In this document: piece by piece, positions 1 to 8,331 of the stretch
Layout: every line of letters starts with the position of its first letter
Position numbering within the stretch: position 1 is the first letter of the stretch
Assembly: GCF_009708215.1 (NCBI RefSeq)
Contig: NZ_CP046175.1
Coordinates: 3,658,001 to 3,722,000, forward strand
Length of the DNA stretch: 64,000 nt
Direction of reading: 5' to 3'
From: Occultella kanbiaonis
GTDB taxonomy: Bacteria; Actinomycetota; Actinomycetes; Actinomycetales; Beutenbergiaceae
Notes under the pieces: model-generated
What the model saw: the letters and a program-made list of their open reading frames with translations, nothing else
Told to the model about the DNA's origin: nothing
Databases searched by the model: none
Position numbers and translations under genes: made by a program

Positions 1-133
1 GCGACACCTCGGACGCGGTCGCGCCGAGCTCGTCGGCGATCGGCTTCAGGATCGGGTCCACGAGCCCGATGCCCATGAATGCGATCACGCTCGCGAAGGC
101 GATCGCCAGGACGGATCTGGGTTGACGCAGCAT
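1..133 (-). CDS. MFS transporter, N-terminal fragment
   Basis: Only the first 44 codons lie in the window; the gene continues past the left edge. The translation begins MLRQPRSVLAIAFASVIAFM, followed by a GIGLVDPILKPIADELGA stretch. This is the usual first membrane helix plus loop of drug-efflux major facilitator proteins. It lies 44 bp downstream of the marR-type gene on the same strand, so the two probably form a regulator-exporter operon. Substrate cannot be told from this fragment. Confidence 0.75.
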   Translation of the reverse strand, partial: MLRQPRSVLAIAFASVIAFMGIGLVDPILKPIADELGATASEVS

Positions 134-177
134 TGTTCTCCTTGCTCGCCCGCGGCTGCCGCGGGATCGTGCCGGCC

Positions 178-630
178 TCAGACGGGGTCGGTGGGTGCGG
201 GGACCGGCGCGACCGCCGGCAGTTCGACGAGCCGGCGCATCACGGCGATGCCCGCCTCGAGGTCGGCGCGCTCGGCGGCGCTGAGCTGCGCGAGCGACGG
301 CTCGAGCGCACGCTCGCGGGCAGCACGTACCTCGCGCAGCGCGGCCCTCCCGGCTTCGGTCATTCCGACGAGCGCCGCGCGGCCGTCGGTCGGGTCCGGC
401 TCCCGGCTGACCCAGCCGAGGTCCTCCAGTCGCTGCACCTGAGTCGTCATGGTGGGCTGGCTGGTGCGGTCGGCCCTGGCCAGGTCGCTGATCCGGGCCG
501 GTCCGGCCCGCTCGACGAGCGCGAGCAGCCGGGCCTGCGCCGCCGGGACGTCGAAGTCGGCCCGCGCCGTGGCCCAACGGTTCAGCAGAGCCACCGCGGC
601 GAGCAGGTCCGCTCCGAGGTTCGCACTCAC
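178..630 (-). CDS. MarR family transcriptional regulator
   Basis: A 150-residue winged-helix regulator. The DNA-binding part is visible as RISDLARADRTSQPTMTTQV (recognition helix region) followed by the wing with REPDPTDGRAALVGMTEAG, the classic MarR signature. I start at the GTG at 630, not the upstream in-frame codons, because a TAATCT hexamer (638-643) lies exactly 7 nt before it, the leaderless geometry seen throughout this window. A perfect inverted repeat (644-658) abuts that hexamer, suggesting autorepression. The MFS gene follows on the same strand and is the likely target. Ligand unknown. Confidence 0.9.
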   Translation of the reverse strand: MSANLGADLLAAVALLNRWATARADFDVPAAQARLLALVERAGPARISDLARADRTSQPTMTTQVQRLEDLGWVSREPDPTDGRAALVGMTEAGRAALREVRAARERALEPSLAQLSAAERADLEAGIAVMRRLVELPAVAPVPAPTDPV

Positions 631-637
631 TCGACTC

Positions 638-658
638 AGATTACATAGGTAACCTATG
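638..658 (-). promoter_or_regulatory. marR promoter -10 and candidate MarR operator
   Basis: CATAGGT-A-ACCTATG at 644-658 is a perfect inverted repeat with 7-bp arms. It sits directly upstream of the TAATCT -10 hexamer (638-643, minus strand) of the MarR gene, hence within the -35/-10 spacer, the usual place for an autorepressor site. Binding is inferred, not shown. Confidence 0.6.
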
Positions 659-786
659 CATGTCCAGCACGGTACGGGCCGCGGCATGCGCTGGAGGACG
701 GATTCCGTCCGACGCGCCGGCGTGCTTCGGCGGAGGTCGCCGGCGGGCGGCTGGTCGCTCGGTACCGGACGTGGCAGGCCGGGCGG

Positions 787-1779
787 TCAGTGCCCGTCGG
801 GCCGCTGCCCGACGGCGGTCTCGAGCCTGCCGATGATCGCGCGGCACCGCTGAAGGAACTCGGGCGGCCCGAGGATGTGGAACTCGGTGTCCAGGCCGAG
901 CAGCCAGCCGAGGAAGCTGTCCACGTCGTCCCAGCCGGCACGCAGGATGCTCCAGTCCCCCGGCGCACCATCGGGCGGCTCCGGGTCGCCCTCGAGCTGC
1001 CCAGCGGTCGGCCCGACCCGGCCGGCGAGAGTGGCTGGACTCCCCCGCAGCCGGACGGTCACGTCGTAGCGGTACGGCGAGCGGGTGATCGCCTCCTGCA
1101 CGTAGGCTGCGGCGTCCGCGGCCGGGAGCGTCCGCGGCGTGAACCGGGTGCGCTCGCTCGGCTTGGTGCGGATCCGGTCCACCCGGAACGTGCGCCAGTC
1201 CGTGCGGGCGGCGTCCCACGCGACCAGGTACCAGCGCTGCCCGGCGTCGACGAGCTGGTAGGGCTCGACGAGGCGCCGGATCCGCTGGCCGTCCGCGCGC
1301 TCGTACTCGAACGAGAGCTGCCGCTTCGAGGAGATCGCCGCCGAGATCTCGGTCAGGTAGGAGGGGTCGACGGCGTCGGCCGTGCCGCCGAGCCGGGTCA
1401 CCGCGGCCTTGAGGGACGTGAACCTCGTGCGCAGCCGGGCCGGCAGCACCTGTTCGAGCTTGGTGAGCGCGCGCACGGATCCCTCGGCCACCCCCGCGAC
1501 CGGGCTGGCGGCCACGGCGGCCAACCCGAGCGCGACGGCGAGCGCCTCGTCGTTGTCCAGCAGCAGCGGCGGCAGTTGCGCGCCGGGTCCGAGCTGGTAG
1601 CCCCCGGCGACCCCGGCGGTGGCCCGGATCGGGTAGCCGAGCTCGCGCAGCTTGTCGATGTCGCGGCGCACGGTGCGGTCGGTGACACCCATCCGTTCGG
1701 CGAGCGCAGCGCCGGTCCACTCGCGCCGGATCTGCAGCAGCGAGAGCAACTGCAGCAGGCGTGCGGTAGAGGACATCAC
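787..1779 (-). CDS. WYL-domain helix-turn-helix regulator (YafY-like)
   Basis: A 330-residue regulator: an N-terminal HTH_11-type winged helix (WTGAALAERMGVTDRTVRRD, about residues 21-40), a linker, then a WYL domain carrying the motif RWYLVAWD near residue 183 and a C-terminal WCX region. WYL domains bind nucleic-acid or nucleotide-type ligands and this class is usually a local repressor or activator. The GTG at 1779 is preferred over the ATG at 1776 because TACGAT (1786-1791) lies 6 nt before it, implying leaderless translation. Two small genes (1874, 2171) are transcribed divergently and are the obvious candidates for control. Confidence 0.92.
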   Translation of the reverse strand: MMSSTARLLQLLSLLQIRREWTGAALAERMGVTDRTVRRDIDKLRELGYPIRATAGVAGGYQLGPGAQLPPLLLDNDEALAVALGLAAVAASPVAGVAEGSVRALTKLEQVLPARLRTRFTSLKAAVTRLGGTADAVDPSYLTEISAAISSKRQLSFEYERADGQRIRRLVEPYQLVDAGQRWYLVAWDAARTDWRTFRVDRIRTKPSERTRFTPRTLPAADAAAYVQEAITRSPYRYDVTVRLRGSPATLAGRVGPTAGQLEGDPEPPDGAPGDWSILRAGWDDVDSFLGWLLGLDTEFHILGPPEFLQRCRAIIGRLETAVGQRPDGH

Positions 1780-1873
1780 GCCGTCATCGTAGCCCGACGT
1801 CTAGGACGGGAACTGTCCGCGTTCACAGAGACACTTGCAGGGCAGCAGAATCCACGGGACAGGCCGGAAGAAG

Positions 1874-2122
1874 ATGACCGAGATGACGCAGTACACAGGC
1901 TTCCAAGCACAGGCGTTCATGCCCTCACGGGTCGAGTCGAACCGGGCCGGCGCCGTCGCGCGCGGCCCTCGCAACACCTTGATGGTCCGGGTCGGCCGGG
2001 CGCTGATGGCCTTCGGCGCACGGCGACGCGGCCAGGCCCAGCGCCGGCTCTACCTCGAGGCAGCCGAGGAACGCACCACCACGCTTGCCGCGCTGAAGGC
2101 TTCCGGCATCCCACCGCTCTGA
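1874..2122 (+). CDS. Small hypothetical protein
   Basis: An 82-residue basic protein of unknown function, rich in Arg and Ala, with no membrane segment or cysteine. The start is the second in-frame ATG (MTEMTQYTGF), preceded by GGAAG; an upstream ATG at 1835 would add 13 residues. It lies divergent to the WYL regulator and 48 bp before another small gene of similar size and composition, with which it probably forms a transcript. No family recognised. Confidence 0.55.
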   Translation: MTEMTQYTGFQAQAFMPSRVESNRAGAVARGPRNTLMVRVGRALMAFGARRRGQAQRRLYLEAAEERTTTLAALKASGIPPL

Positions 2123-2170
2123 GGACGCCGCACCGCGAACACCGACAGGACCAAGAGAGGTCACCGAGAC

Positions 2171-2413
2171 ATGCACCCCTTCGCCCCGATCGCCGCGACG
2201 CGCCACGACGAGCTGCTCGCCGACGTCGCACGCCGGCAGTTGCTCGCCGAGAACCCGGACCGCGTGGTTCCCGCCCCGTGGCTCGTCGCCGTGCGCCGGA
2301 TCACGGCAGCGCTCCGGCGCCGGTTGCCCGGCGCCTCGAGGAGCGCCGCTCCCGCGGCCGAGCACGCCGCCGAGGCCGCGTGCGAGCGGGACCTGTACAC
2401 CACAGCCGGGTGA
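2171..2413 (+). CDS. Small hypothetical protein
   Basis: An 80-residue protein, unrecognised. The N-terminal half contains an acidic-then-basic amphipathic stretch (HDELLADVARRQLLAENP) and the middle is Arg-rich (VRRITAALRRRLPG). The C-terminus is Ala-rich. AGAGAGG lies about a dozen bases before the ATG. Probably co-transcribed with the small gene at 1874 and under the divergent WYL regulator. Coding is supported by frame-specific GC bias and spacing, not by homology. Confidence 0.55.
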   Translation: MHPFAPIAATRHDELLADVARRQLLAENPDRVVPAPWLVAVRRITAALRRRLPGASRSAAPAAEHAAEAACERDLYTTAG

Positions 2414-2449
2414 GGGGTCCTCTCCGTTGCGGACGTGACGCAGACCGGC

Positions 2450-3214
2450 CTAGGACCAGAGCGCCGGGAGTTCCCCGAGCCCGCCGATCACCGCGATGCC
2501 CTCGGCCGCCGCCCCTGCCGGGTCCTCGTCATGCGGGCCACCGCGGCGGCCTCCCGGACGGTCCAGCCACACGCCGCGCAGACCGGCGCGCTGTGCGCCG
2601 CGGCCGTCGGTGTCCAGTTCATCACCGACGTAGATGGTCTCCTCTGGCGCCGTACCGAGCAGCCGGCAGGCCTCGAGGAAGACCCGGGGATCGGGCTTGC
2701 CCACCCCGAACGTGTCCAGGGACACCAGCAGCGGGGCGAGACCGTCGAGGCCGGTCACCGCGAGCTTGACCCGCTGCATCGCGGCCAGCGCGTTCGACAG
2801 GCTGCCGGTGCGCAGCCCGGCACGCCGAGCCGCCGTGACCGTCGGGACGGCGTCGTCGAACGCGGTCCAGGCACGTTCGAACGCCTCGTCGTAGCGCTCG
2901 TTCCAGCGCAGGAACGTCGCGTCGTCGAGCGTCGCCCCGTCGTAGACCTCGTGGAGCTGGTCCACCCGGGCGCGCCGCTGGTCGAGGTGGCCGATCTCGC
3001 CCCGGGTGAACGCCTGGTAGTAGCGCCCCGTGTCCGCACGCCAGGTGGCGAGCAGTCGCGGATAGTCCTCGGGGGGCACGCCGGGCAGGAACTCTGCGGC
3101 GACCTCCCCGAGCGCGGCAGCGAACGCCGATCGGGTGTCCACGAGGGTGTCGTCGATATCGAACAGAACGCCCCGGATGACGGTCCTCGGGACGTCAGCT
3201 CCGCCGTCGGGCAT
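2450..3214 (-). CDS. HAD-superfamily hydrolase
   Basis: A 254-residue haloacid-dehalogenase-type phosphatase. Motif I is FDIDDTLVDT (nucleophile D19, acid/base D21), motif II is the Ser in GSLSNA, motif III the Lys in GVGKPDPR, and motif IV GDELDTD. An alpha-helical cap of about 100 residues sits between motifs I and II (C1 type), typical of small-molecule phosphatases such as phosphoglycolate- or nucleotide-phosphatase-like enzymes. Its ATG overlaps the gltX stop by one base (TGATG), so it is translationally coupled to gltX. Substrate unknown. Confidence 0.92.
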   Translation of the reverse strand: MPDGGADVPRTVIRGVLFDIDDTLVDTRSAFAAALGEVAAEFLPGVPPEDYPRLLATWRADTGRYYQAFTRGEIGHLDQRRARVDQLHEVYDGATLDDATFLRWNERYDEAFERAWTAFDDAVPTVTAARRAGLRTGSLSNALAAMQRVKLAVTGLDGLAPLLVSLDTFGVGKPDPRVFLEACRLLGTAPEETIYVGDELDTDGRGAQRAGLRGVWLDRPGGRRGGPHDEDPAGAAAEGIAVIGGLGELPALWS

Positions 3215-4719
3215 CAGAGCGTGGCGCGCAGCGCCCGCAGCCGCGCTAGCGAGGCGTCCCGGCCGAGGATCTCCATGGACTCGAACAGCGGCGGGGACAC
3301 CCGCCTCCCCGTGATGCCCACGCGCAGCGGCGCGAACGCGAACCGGGCCTTGATGCCCATGCCCTCCACGAGCGCCGCCTTGAGCGCCTCCTGCTGGGAT
3401 TCCGGTGCGAAGTCGGCCAGGTTCGTCAGCACCTCGATCGCGGCGTCCAGCACGGCCGGCGCCTCCTCGCGCAGCGCACCACGCGCGTCCTCCTCGATCA
3501 CCACGGCCTCGTCGGCGGTGAACAGGAAGCCGAGCATGCCGGCGGCCTCGCCGAGGAGCGTCATCCGCTCCTGGACCAGCGGCGCGGCCGCGTCGAGCAG
3601 CGCCCGGTGCTCGGGCGAGAGGTCGGCGTAGGAGTCGGCGGGCACCAGGCCGGCCGCGTGCAGGTACGGCACCAGCCGGCCCCGGAAGTCCTCCGGCGCG
3701 AGCAGGCGCAGGTGGGCGGCGTTGATCGCCCCGGCCTTCTTGAGGTCGAACCGGGCCGGGTTCGGGTTGACGTCCGCGATGTCGAAGGCGGCAACCATCT
3801 CCTCGCTGGTGAAGATGTCATGGTCGGCGGAGATGCCCCAGCCGAGCAGCGCCAGGTAGTTCAGTAGGCCCTCCGGGGTGAAACCTCGCTCGCGGTGCAG
3901 GAACAGGTTCGACTCGGGGTCGCGCTTGGAGAGCTTCTTGTTGCCCTCGCCCATCACGTACGGCAGGTGCCCGAAGGCCGGCATCACTTCTGCCACGCCG
4001 ATGTCCAGCAGTGCGCGGTAGAGCACCACCTGGCGGGGCGTGGACGAGAGCAGGTCCTCGCCGCGCAGCACGTGGGTGATGCCCATCAGTGCGTCGTCGA
4101 CCGGGTTCACCAGCGTGTAGAGGGGCTGGCCGTTGCCGCGCACGATCACGAAGTCCGGCACCGAGCCGGCCTTGAAGGTGACGTCGCCGCGGACCAGGTC
4201 CGTGAAGCCGACCTCGTCCTCGGGCATCCGGATCCGCAGCACCGGCTCGCGGCCCTGCGCCCGGAACGCGGCGATCTGCTCCGCGGTGAGGTCGCGGTCG
4301 AAGCCGTCGTAGCCGAGCTTCGGGTCCCGCCCGGCGGCGCGGTGGCGGGCCTCGACCTCCTCCGGGGTGGAGAAGGACTCGTAGGCGTGCCCGGCCTCGA
4401 GCAGGCGCCGGGCGACGTCGGTGTAGAGGTCCATCCGCTGCGACTGCCGGTACGGCTCGTGCGGCCCGCCGACCTCCACACCCTCGTCCCAGTCCAGCCC
4501 CAGCCAGCGCAGCGCGTCGAGCAGCTGCAGGTAGGACTCCTCACTGTCCCGAGCGGCGTCGGTGTCCTCGATGCGGAACACGAACGTGCCGCCGGTGTGG
4601 CGGGCGTACGCCCAGTTGAACAGCGCCGTCCGGATCAGCCCGACGTGCGGAGTGCCGGTGGGCGAGGGACAGAAGCGGACGCGGATGTCGGAACCCGAGG
4701 GCGTGGCGGCGGTAGTCAT
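3214..4719 (-). CDS. gltX: Glutamate--tRNA ligase
   Basis: A 501-residue class I aminoacyl-tRNA synthetase charging tRNA-Glu. The HIGH-type signature is in [18 protein letters not shown] and the KMSKS equivalent is KKLSKRD near residue 265. The anticodon-binding domain fills the C-terminal third. Length is normal for bacterial GluRS. Glu-tRNA is also the substrate of HemA, whose gene and pathway are encoded further along this window. A hairpin (4736-4762) separates it from the upstream gene, so it probably has its own promoter; a TAGGCT hexamer lies ten bases before the ATG. Confidence 0.97.
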   Translation of the reverse strand: MTTAATPSGSDIRVRFCPSPTGTPHVGLIRTALFNWAYARHTGGTFVFRIEDTDAARDSEESYLQLLDALRWLGLDWDEGVEVGGPHEPYRQSQRMDLYTDVARRLLEAGHAYESFSTPEEVEARHRAAGRDPKLGYDGFDRDLTAEQIAAFRAQGREPVLRIRMPEDEVGFTDLVRGDVTFKAGSVPDFVIVRGNGQPLYTLVNPVDDALMGITHVLRGEDLLSSTPRQVVLYRALLDIGVAEVMPAFGHLPYVMGEGNKKLSKRDPESNLFLHRERGFTPEGLLNYLALLGWGISADHDIFTSEEMVAAFDIADVNPNPARFDLKKAGAINAAHLRLLAPEDFRGRLVPYLHAAGLVPADSYADLSPEHRALLDAAAPLVQERMTLLGEAAGMLGFLFTADEAVVIEEDARGALREEAPAVLDAAIEVLTNLADFAPESQQEALKAALVEGMGIKARFAFAPLRVGITGRRVSPPLFESMEILGRDASLARLRALRATL

Positions 4720-4735
4720 GATGGCGCCCAGCCTA

Positions 4736-4762
4736 GTGCTGTGCCGGCAGCCGGCTCAGCAC
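4736..4762 (-). terminator. Hairpin between the 4794 gene and gltX
   Basis: A 27-base near-perfect inverted repeat: outer arms GTGCTG/CAGCAC (6 bp), one A-A mismatch, then GCCGG/CCGGC closing a 3-base loop. It lies 31 bp past the stop of the upstream minus-strand gene and just before gltX. There is no clear T tract, as is common for actinobacterial terminators, so function is inferred from stem strength and position. Confidence 0.5.
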
Positions 4763-4793
4763 CATCGGCGAACGACCAGACCCACCGTCGGCG

Positions 4794-5141
4794 TCAGTTG
4801 TAGCGCTCGCCCGTTCCGGCGTCGAGGACGGCCCAGTCTGGTGCGCCGACGGCGGCAAGGGCATCGAACACCTCGCCCGTCGGCCCGTTGACGAAGATCA
4901 TCCGGACCTGACCCTCGTGCGTCGTGAAGCTGACACTGTCGACGCCGTGCGGTAGGAGCACGCCGGTGCCCTCGTCGATGAAACCCTCGGCTCCGGTGGC
5001 CGCGAGCGCCTCGTTGAGTGCGCCCGCGAGCGCGTCCGGCTCGCCCATCGGCAGGTACTCGCCGGCATCGTCGTACAACATCTGCGTGTACGGGTCCTCG
5101 ATCCCCTCGGGGACCCGGTGGACCATGATCATGACGCCCAT
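4794..5141 (-). CDS. Hypothetical protein, about 115 residues
   Basis: A small soluble acidic protein starting MGVMIMVHRVPEG; an alternative Met three codons in is possible. It contains a segment VSFTTHEGQVRMIFVNGP resembling a beta hairpin and ends AGTGERYN. No family is recognised with confidence. It lies 20 bp downstream of the FAH-family gene on the same strand and could be its partner, while a hairpin closes the unit before gltX. Confidence 0.65.
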   Translation of the reverse strand: MGVMIMVHRVPEGIEDPYTQMLYDDAGEYLPMGEPDALAGALNEALAATGAEGFIDEGTGVLLPHGVDSVSFTTHEGQVRMIFVNGPTGEVFDALAAVGAPDWAVLDAGTGERYN

Positions 5142-5161
5142 GCTGGCGAGGGTAGCGGGTC

Positions 5162-5926
5162 CTAGCGCCGCACCACGGGGTTGCCGAGGACACCGATCCC
5201 CTCGATCTCCACCTCGACGCGCTGACCCTCGCGGATCGGGCCGACCCCGGCCGGGGTGCCGGTGAGGATGACGTCGCCCGGCAGCAGCGTGAACAGGGTC
5301 GAGGCGTAGGCGATCAGGTCCGGCACGGAGTGGATCATCTGCGCGGTCGAGCCGTCCTGGCGGACCTCGCCGTCGACTCGGGCCTGGATCCGCAGGTCGG
5401 AGACGTCGAGGTCGGTGACCAGGACCGGCCCGAGCGGGCACGAGGTGTCGAACATCTTGCCGCGGGTCCAGGTCTTGTCGGACCGTTGCACGTCCCGGGC
5501 CGTCACGTCGTTGGCGGCGGTGTAGCCGAGGATGACCTCGTTCGCGCGCTCGGCCGGCAGGTCCTTGCAGATCCGGGAGATCACCACGGCCAGCTCGGCC
5601 TCGTGGTGCACGTCCTGGGAGTAGGCGGGCAGCACGATCGGGTCGTCCGGACCCACCACGGTGGTGTTCGGCTTGATGAAGACGAGCGGCAGTTCGGGGA
5701 CCTCGTTGCCGAGTTCGGCGGCGTGCTCGGCGTAGTTGCGCCCGAACGCCACCACCTTCGAGCGTGGGATCACCGGCGCGAGCAGCCGGGTGGTCTCGAT
5801 CGGAACCCGTTGCCCGGTGGGGGTGAGCGGGGTGTAGAGCGGGTCACCGGTGAGGACCACGAGGTCCGAGCCCTCCACGATGGCGTAGTGCGGGTCGTCT
5901 CCAGTGGTGAAGCGCGCGATCTGCAT
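5162..5926 (-). CDS. Fumarylacetoacetate hydrolase family protein
   Basis: A 254-residue single-domain FAH-fold enzyme. The metal-binding acidic residues are seen in HHEAELAVVI and in AANDVTARD; GRNYAEHAAELG and the C-terminal LTGTPAGVGP are family hallmarks. Members act on 2-oxo acids or acylpyruvates, for example in aromatic catabolism or oxaloacetate decarboxylation. The neighbourhood contains no catabolic operon, so an acylpyruvase or oxaloacetate-decarboxylase-like housekeeping role is possible. The ATG is preceded by TAGGTT (5934-5939) at 7 nt with no ribosome-binding site, suggesting a leaderless mRNA. Confidence 0.92.
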   Translation of the reverse strand: MQIARFTTGDDPHYAIVEGSDLVVLTGDPLYTPLTPTGQRVPIETTRLLAPVIPRSKVVAFGRNYAEHAAELGNEVPELPLVFIKPNTTVVGPDDPIVLPAYSQDVHHEAELAVVISRICKDLPAERANEVILGYTAANDVTARDVQRSDKTWTRGKMFDTSCPLGPVLVTDLDVSDLRIQARVDGEVRQDGSTAQMIHSVPDLIAYASTLFTLLPGDVILTGTPAGVGPIREGQRVEVEIEGIGVLGNPVVRR

Positions 5927-5984
5927 ACTCGCAAACCTAGTGCCGGGTGGGCCCGTTCGATCGCCGCGCCCACCGCGGGCTCCC

Positions 5985-6791
5985 TCACATTCGGATGATC
6001 AGCTCCCCATGCACCACCACGAACCAGCCGTCCTCCTCCTGGCCCCAGTCCCGCCAGGCCTGCGCCACCTCGGTGATCTCGGTCTCGGTGCCGAACCCGC
6101 CGGTGAGGATCTGCCGGCCGAGCGAGGACTGCTCGAGCCGGTCCGCCCACAGGTTCGACCACCACGTGCGCGAGTCGTCGTCGGCGTAGGTCCACGTCCC
6201 GGACGTGGCGGTGATGTCCTCGAAACCGGCCTCGCGCGCCCAGGCGAGCAGCCGCCGTCCGGCATCGGCTTCGGCGTTGTTCTTCTCGGTGACCTGGTGG
6301 TAGAGCTCCTGCCACCGGTCCAGCCCGGCGTTCGCGGGGTACCAGGACATCGCGGCGTAGTCGGCGTCACGGACCGCGATCAGGCCGCCGTGGCGGGTCA
6401 CCCGTGCCATCTCCTTCAGGGCGGCGATCGGGTCGCTCAGGTGCTGCAGCACCTGGTGGGCGTGGACCACGTCGAACGCTCCGCGCGCGTACGGCAGGTT
6501 GTACACGTCGGCCTGCTCGAAGAGGACGTTGTCCACGTCGCTGGCCTCGGCGAGCTCGGAGGCCTTCATGAGGACGTCGGTCGCACGGTCGACGCCGAGC
6601 ACCCGGCCCGGGCGGACGTGCTTGGCCAGCCCGACCGTGATGGTCCCGGGGCCGCAGCCGACGTCGAGCACGTCGTTGCCCTCCTCGAGGTACGGGAGGA
6701 GGTATCCGGCGGAGTTCTCAGCCGTGCGCCACCGGTGTGACCGCAACACGCTCTCGTGATGCCCGTGGGTGTAGGTGTCGACGCGCTCCAT
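5985..6791 (-). CDS. SAM-dependent class I methyltransferase (UbiE-like)
   Basis: A 268-residue Rossmann-fold methyltransferase. Motif I is VLDVGCGPGTITVGLA, and the acidic loop after beta2 is GVDRATDVL. A later DVVHAHQVLQHLSDP matches motif IV of the UbiE/Methyltransf_11 group. The substrate cannot be read from sequence. The start is supported by TAAACT (6798-6803) placed 6 nt before the ATG, a leaderless arrangement, and the gene is divergent from the DUF418-type gene whose own -10 lies about 50 bp away. Confidence 0.9.
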   Translation of the reverse strand: MERVDTYTHGHHESVLRSHRWRTAENSAGYLLPYLEEGNDVLDVGCGPGTITVGLAKHVRPGRVLGVDRATDVLMKASELAEASDVDNVLFEQADVYNLPYARGAFDVVHAHQVLQHLSDPIAALKEMARVTRHGGLIAVRDADYAAMSWYPANAGLDRWQELYHQVTEKNNAEADAGRRLLAWAREAGFEDITATSGTWTYADDDSRTWWSNLWADRLEQSSLGRQILTGGFGTETEITEVAQAWRDWGQEEDGWFVVVHGELIIRM

Positions 6792-6861
6792 GGACCGAGT
6801 TTAGGGGCGATCTGCCCGTCCGGCCCGGTCAGGGGGACGGCGCGTTCGTTAGCCTGAGCGG

Positions 6862-8331
6862 GTGAACCGAATCGTGGGAGTGGACACCGCGCGTGGCCTG
6901 GCCGTGCTCGGCATGTTCGTCGCGCACCTGGGCATGGAGCAGCACGTCGGCTTCTTCACCCCGACGGGTTGGTTCTTCGTCGCGGACGGCCGCCCTTCGG
7001 CGCTGTTCGCGCTGCTGGCCGGAGTCGGGCTGGCGTTCATGACCCGTCGCGGTTACCCCGACGACCTCGTGGAACTGCGGGTGCAGCGCACCCGCATCAT
7101 CAAACGCTCCGCGATCCTGTTCGTGTTCGGCTGGTTCCTGACGTTCCTGCTCACCCCGGTGGCGGTGATCCTGCCCTCCTACGCGTTCCTGTTCCTGTTC
7201 GCGCTGCCGTTCCTGCGCCTACGCCCGACGGCGGTGTTCGCCTGGGCGGGCGCCGCCGTGCTGGTCATGCCGCAGGTCGTGCTGCTGACCCGGTGGGCGC
7301 TGTTCTCCAGCACCGAGCCGCGCTTCGACTTCCCGCCGATCGGTGAGCTGCTCACCGGGTACTACCCAGCGCTGAGCTGGACCGCGTACCTGCTGGTGGG
7401 CCTGGGCGTGGGCCGGCTGCCGATGCAGCGGATCAAGGTCCAGGTCGCGCTCATCTGCGCCGGTGTGTCGGCGGCCGCGGTCGGCTACGGCGCCGGGTAC
7501 GTCCTGTGGTCCGGCCTGGACGACCAGAACGGGCTGGCCGCGAGCCTGACCAGCGTCGAGGCGCACTCGGGCACCACGTTCGAGATGGCCGGCAACATCG
7601 GCGTCGGCCTGGTCGTGCTGGGCCTGTGCCTGCTCGTGACGACCCAGGTGAAGGTGCTCCGGGTGTTGCTCACGCCCATCTCGGCGACCGGCGCGATGTC
7701 CCTGACCGTCTACAGCCTGCACATCGTCTACATCCGGATCCTCGGCGACGACGCCGTCTGGTACCCGCAGTCGAACTGGCCGCTGATCGCTCTGATCCTC
7801 GGCACCTTCGTGTTCGCCACGGTCTGGCAGCTGACCCTCGGGCGCGGGCCGCTGGAACGACTGATCAACCGGATGATCCGGCCGAGGCAGCCCCAGGCGC
7901 ACCAGCAGTGGCCGCCGGCAGGCCCGGGTGCCCCGGCGTGGTCCGGTGCCCCGACCGGTCCGGGTGGCCCGGGAGGACAACCCGCCTACACCCAGGTCCC
8001 GGTGGGTGGGCCGTACGGTCCGCCCGGCCCGGGCGGTCCGGCCGCCGCTGGTCCGTACGGTCAGGCACAGCAGTTCCAGGCGCCGCACTTCGGCGCGCCG
8101 CCGCTGCCGGGACAGCCCGCCCAACCGCAGTATGGGTATCCGGTCCAGCCGCGATCCGGGCAAGCCGCCACACCGCAGTACGGCCAAGCCGCCCCACCGC
8201 AGCACGCGCATCAGTCCCAGCCGGCACCTGCCGCACCGGCAGGACCGACCGGACCTTCGCCGTCGGGCCAGCAGCCGCCGTCAGGTCCGCCGCCGGTGCC
8301 GACCTACCCGCCCGCTCCCCCGCCGCGATGA
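6862..8331 (+). CDS. DUF418/HGSNAT-like polytopic membrane protein with Pro/Gly-rich tail
   Basis: A 489-residue protein. Residues 1-330 form roughly nine or ten membrane helices and open with RIVGVDTARGLAVLGMFVAH and GRPSALFALLAGVG, the signature of the heparan-alpha-glucosaminide N-acetyltransferase/DUF418 group of predicted membrane acyltransferases. The WQLTLGRGPLERLINRMI segment is the usual DUF418 ending. After it comes a 150-residue cytoplasmic-type tail of Pro, Gly, Gln, Ala and Tyr (PQYG- and GPYG-like repeats), unusual for the family. GTG start with TAGCCT 6 nt upstream. The stop overlaps the next ATG (ATGA). Confidence 0.88.
   Translation: MNRIVGVDTARGLAVLGMFVAHLGMEQHVGFFTPTGWFFVADGRPSALFALLAGVGLAFMTRRGYPDDLVELRVQRTRIIKRSAILFVFGWFLTFLLTPVAVILPSYAFLFLFALPFLRLRPTAVFAWAGAAVLVMPQVVLLTRWALFSSTEPRFDFPPIGELLTGYYPALSWTAYLLVGLGVGRLPMQRIKVQVALICAGVSAAAVGYGAGYVLWSGLDDQNGLAASLTSVEAHSGTTFEMAGNIGVGLVVLGLCLLVTTQVKVLRVLLTPISATGAMSLTVYSLHIVYIRILGDDAVWYPQSNWPLIALILGTFVFATVWQLTLGRGPLERLINRMIRPRQPQAHQQWPPAGPGAPAWSGAPTGPGGPGGQPAYTQVPVGGPYGPPGPGGPAAAGPYGQAQQFQAPHFGAPPLPGQPAQPQYGYPVQPRSGQAATPQYGQAAPPQHAHQSQPAPAAPAGPTGPSPSGQQPPSGPPPVPTYPPAPPPR

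Noticed and set aside
790-2769. 659-residue open frame on the plus strand
   Set aside because: It runs antisense through the WYL regulator and into the HAD gene; composition is Arg/Pro/Gly-rich without any domain, a typical high-GC shadow.
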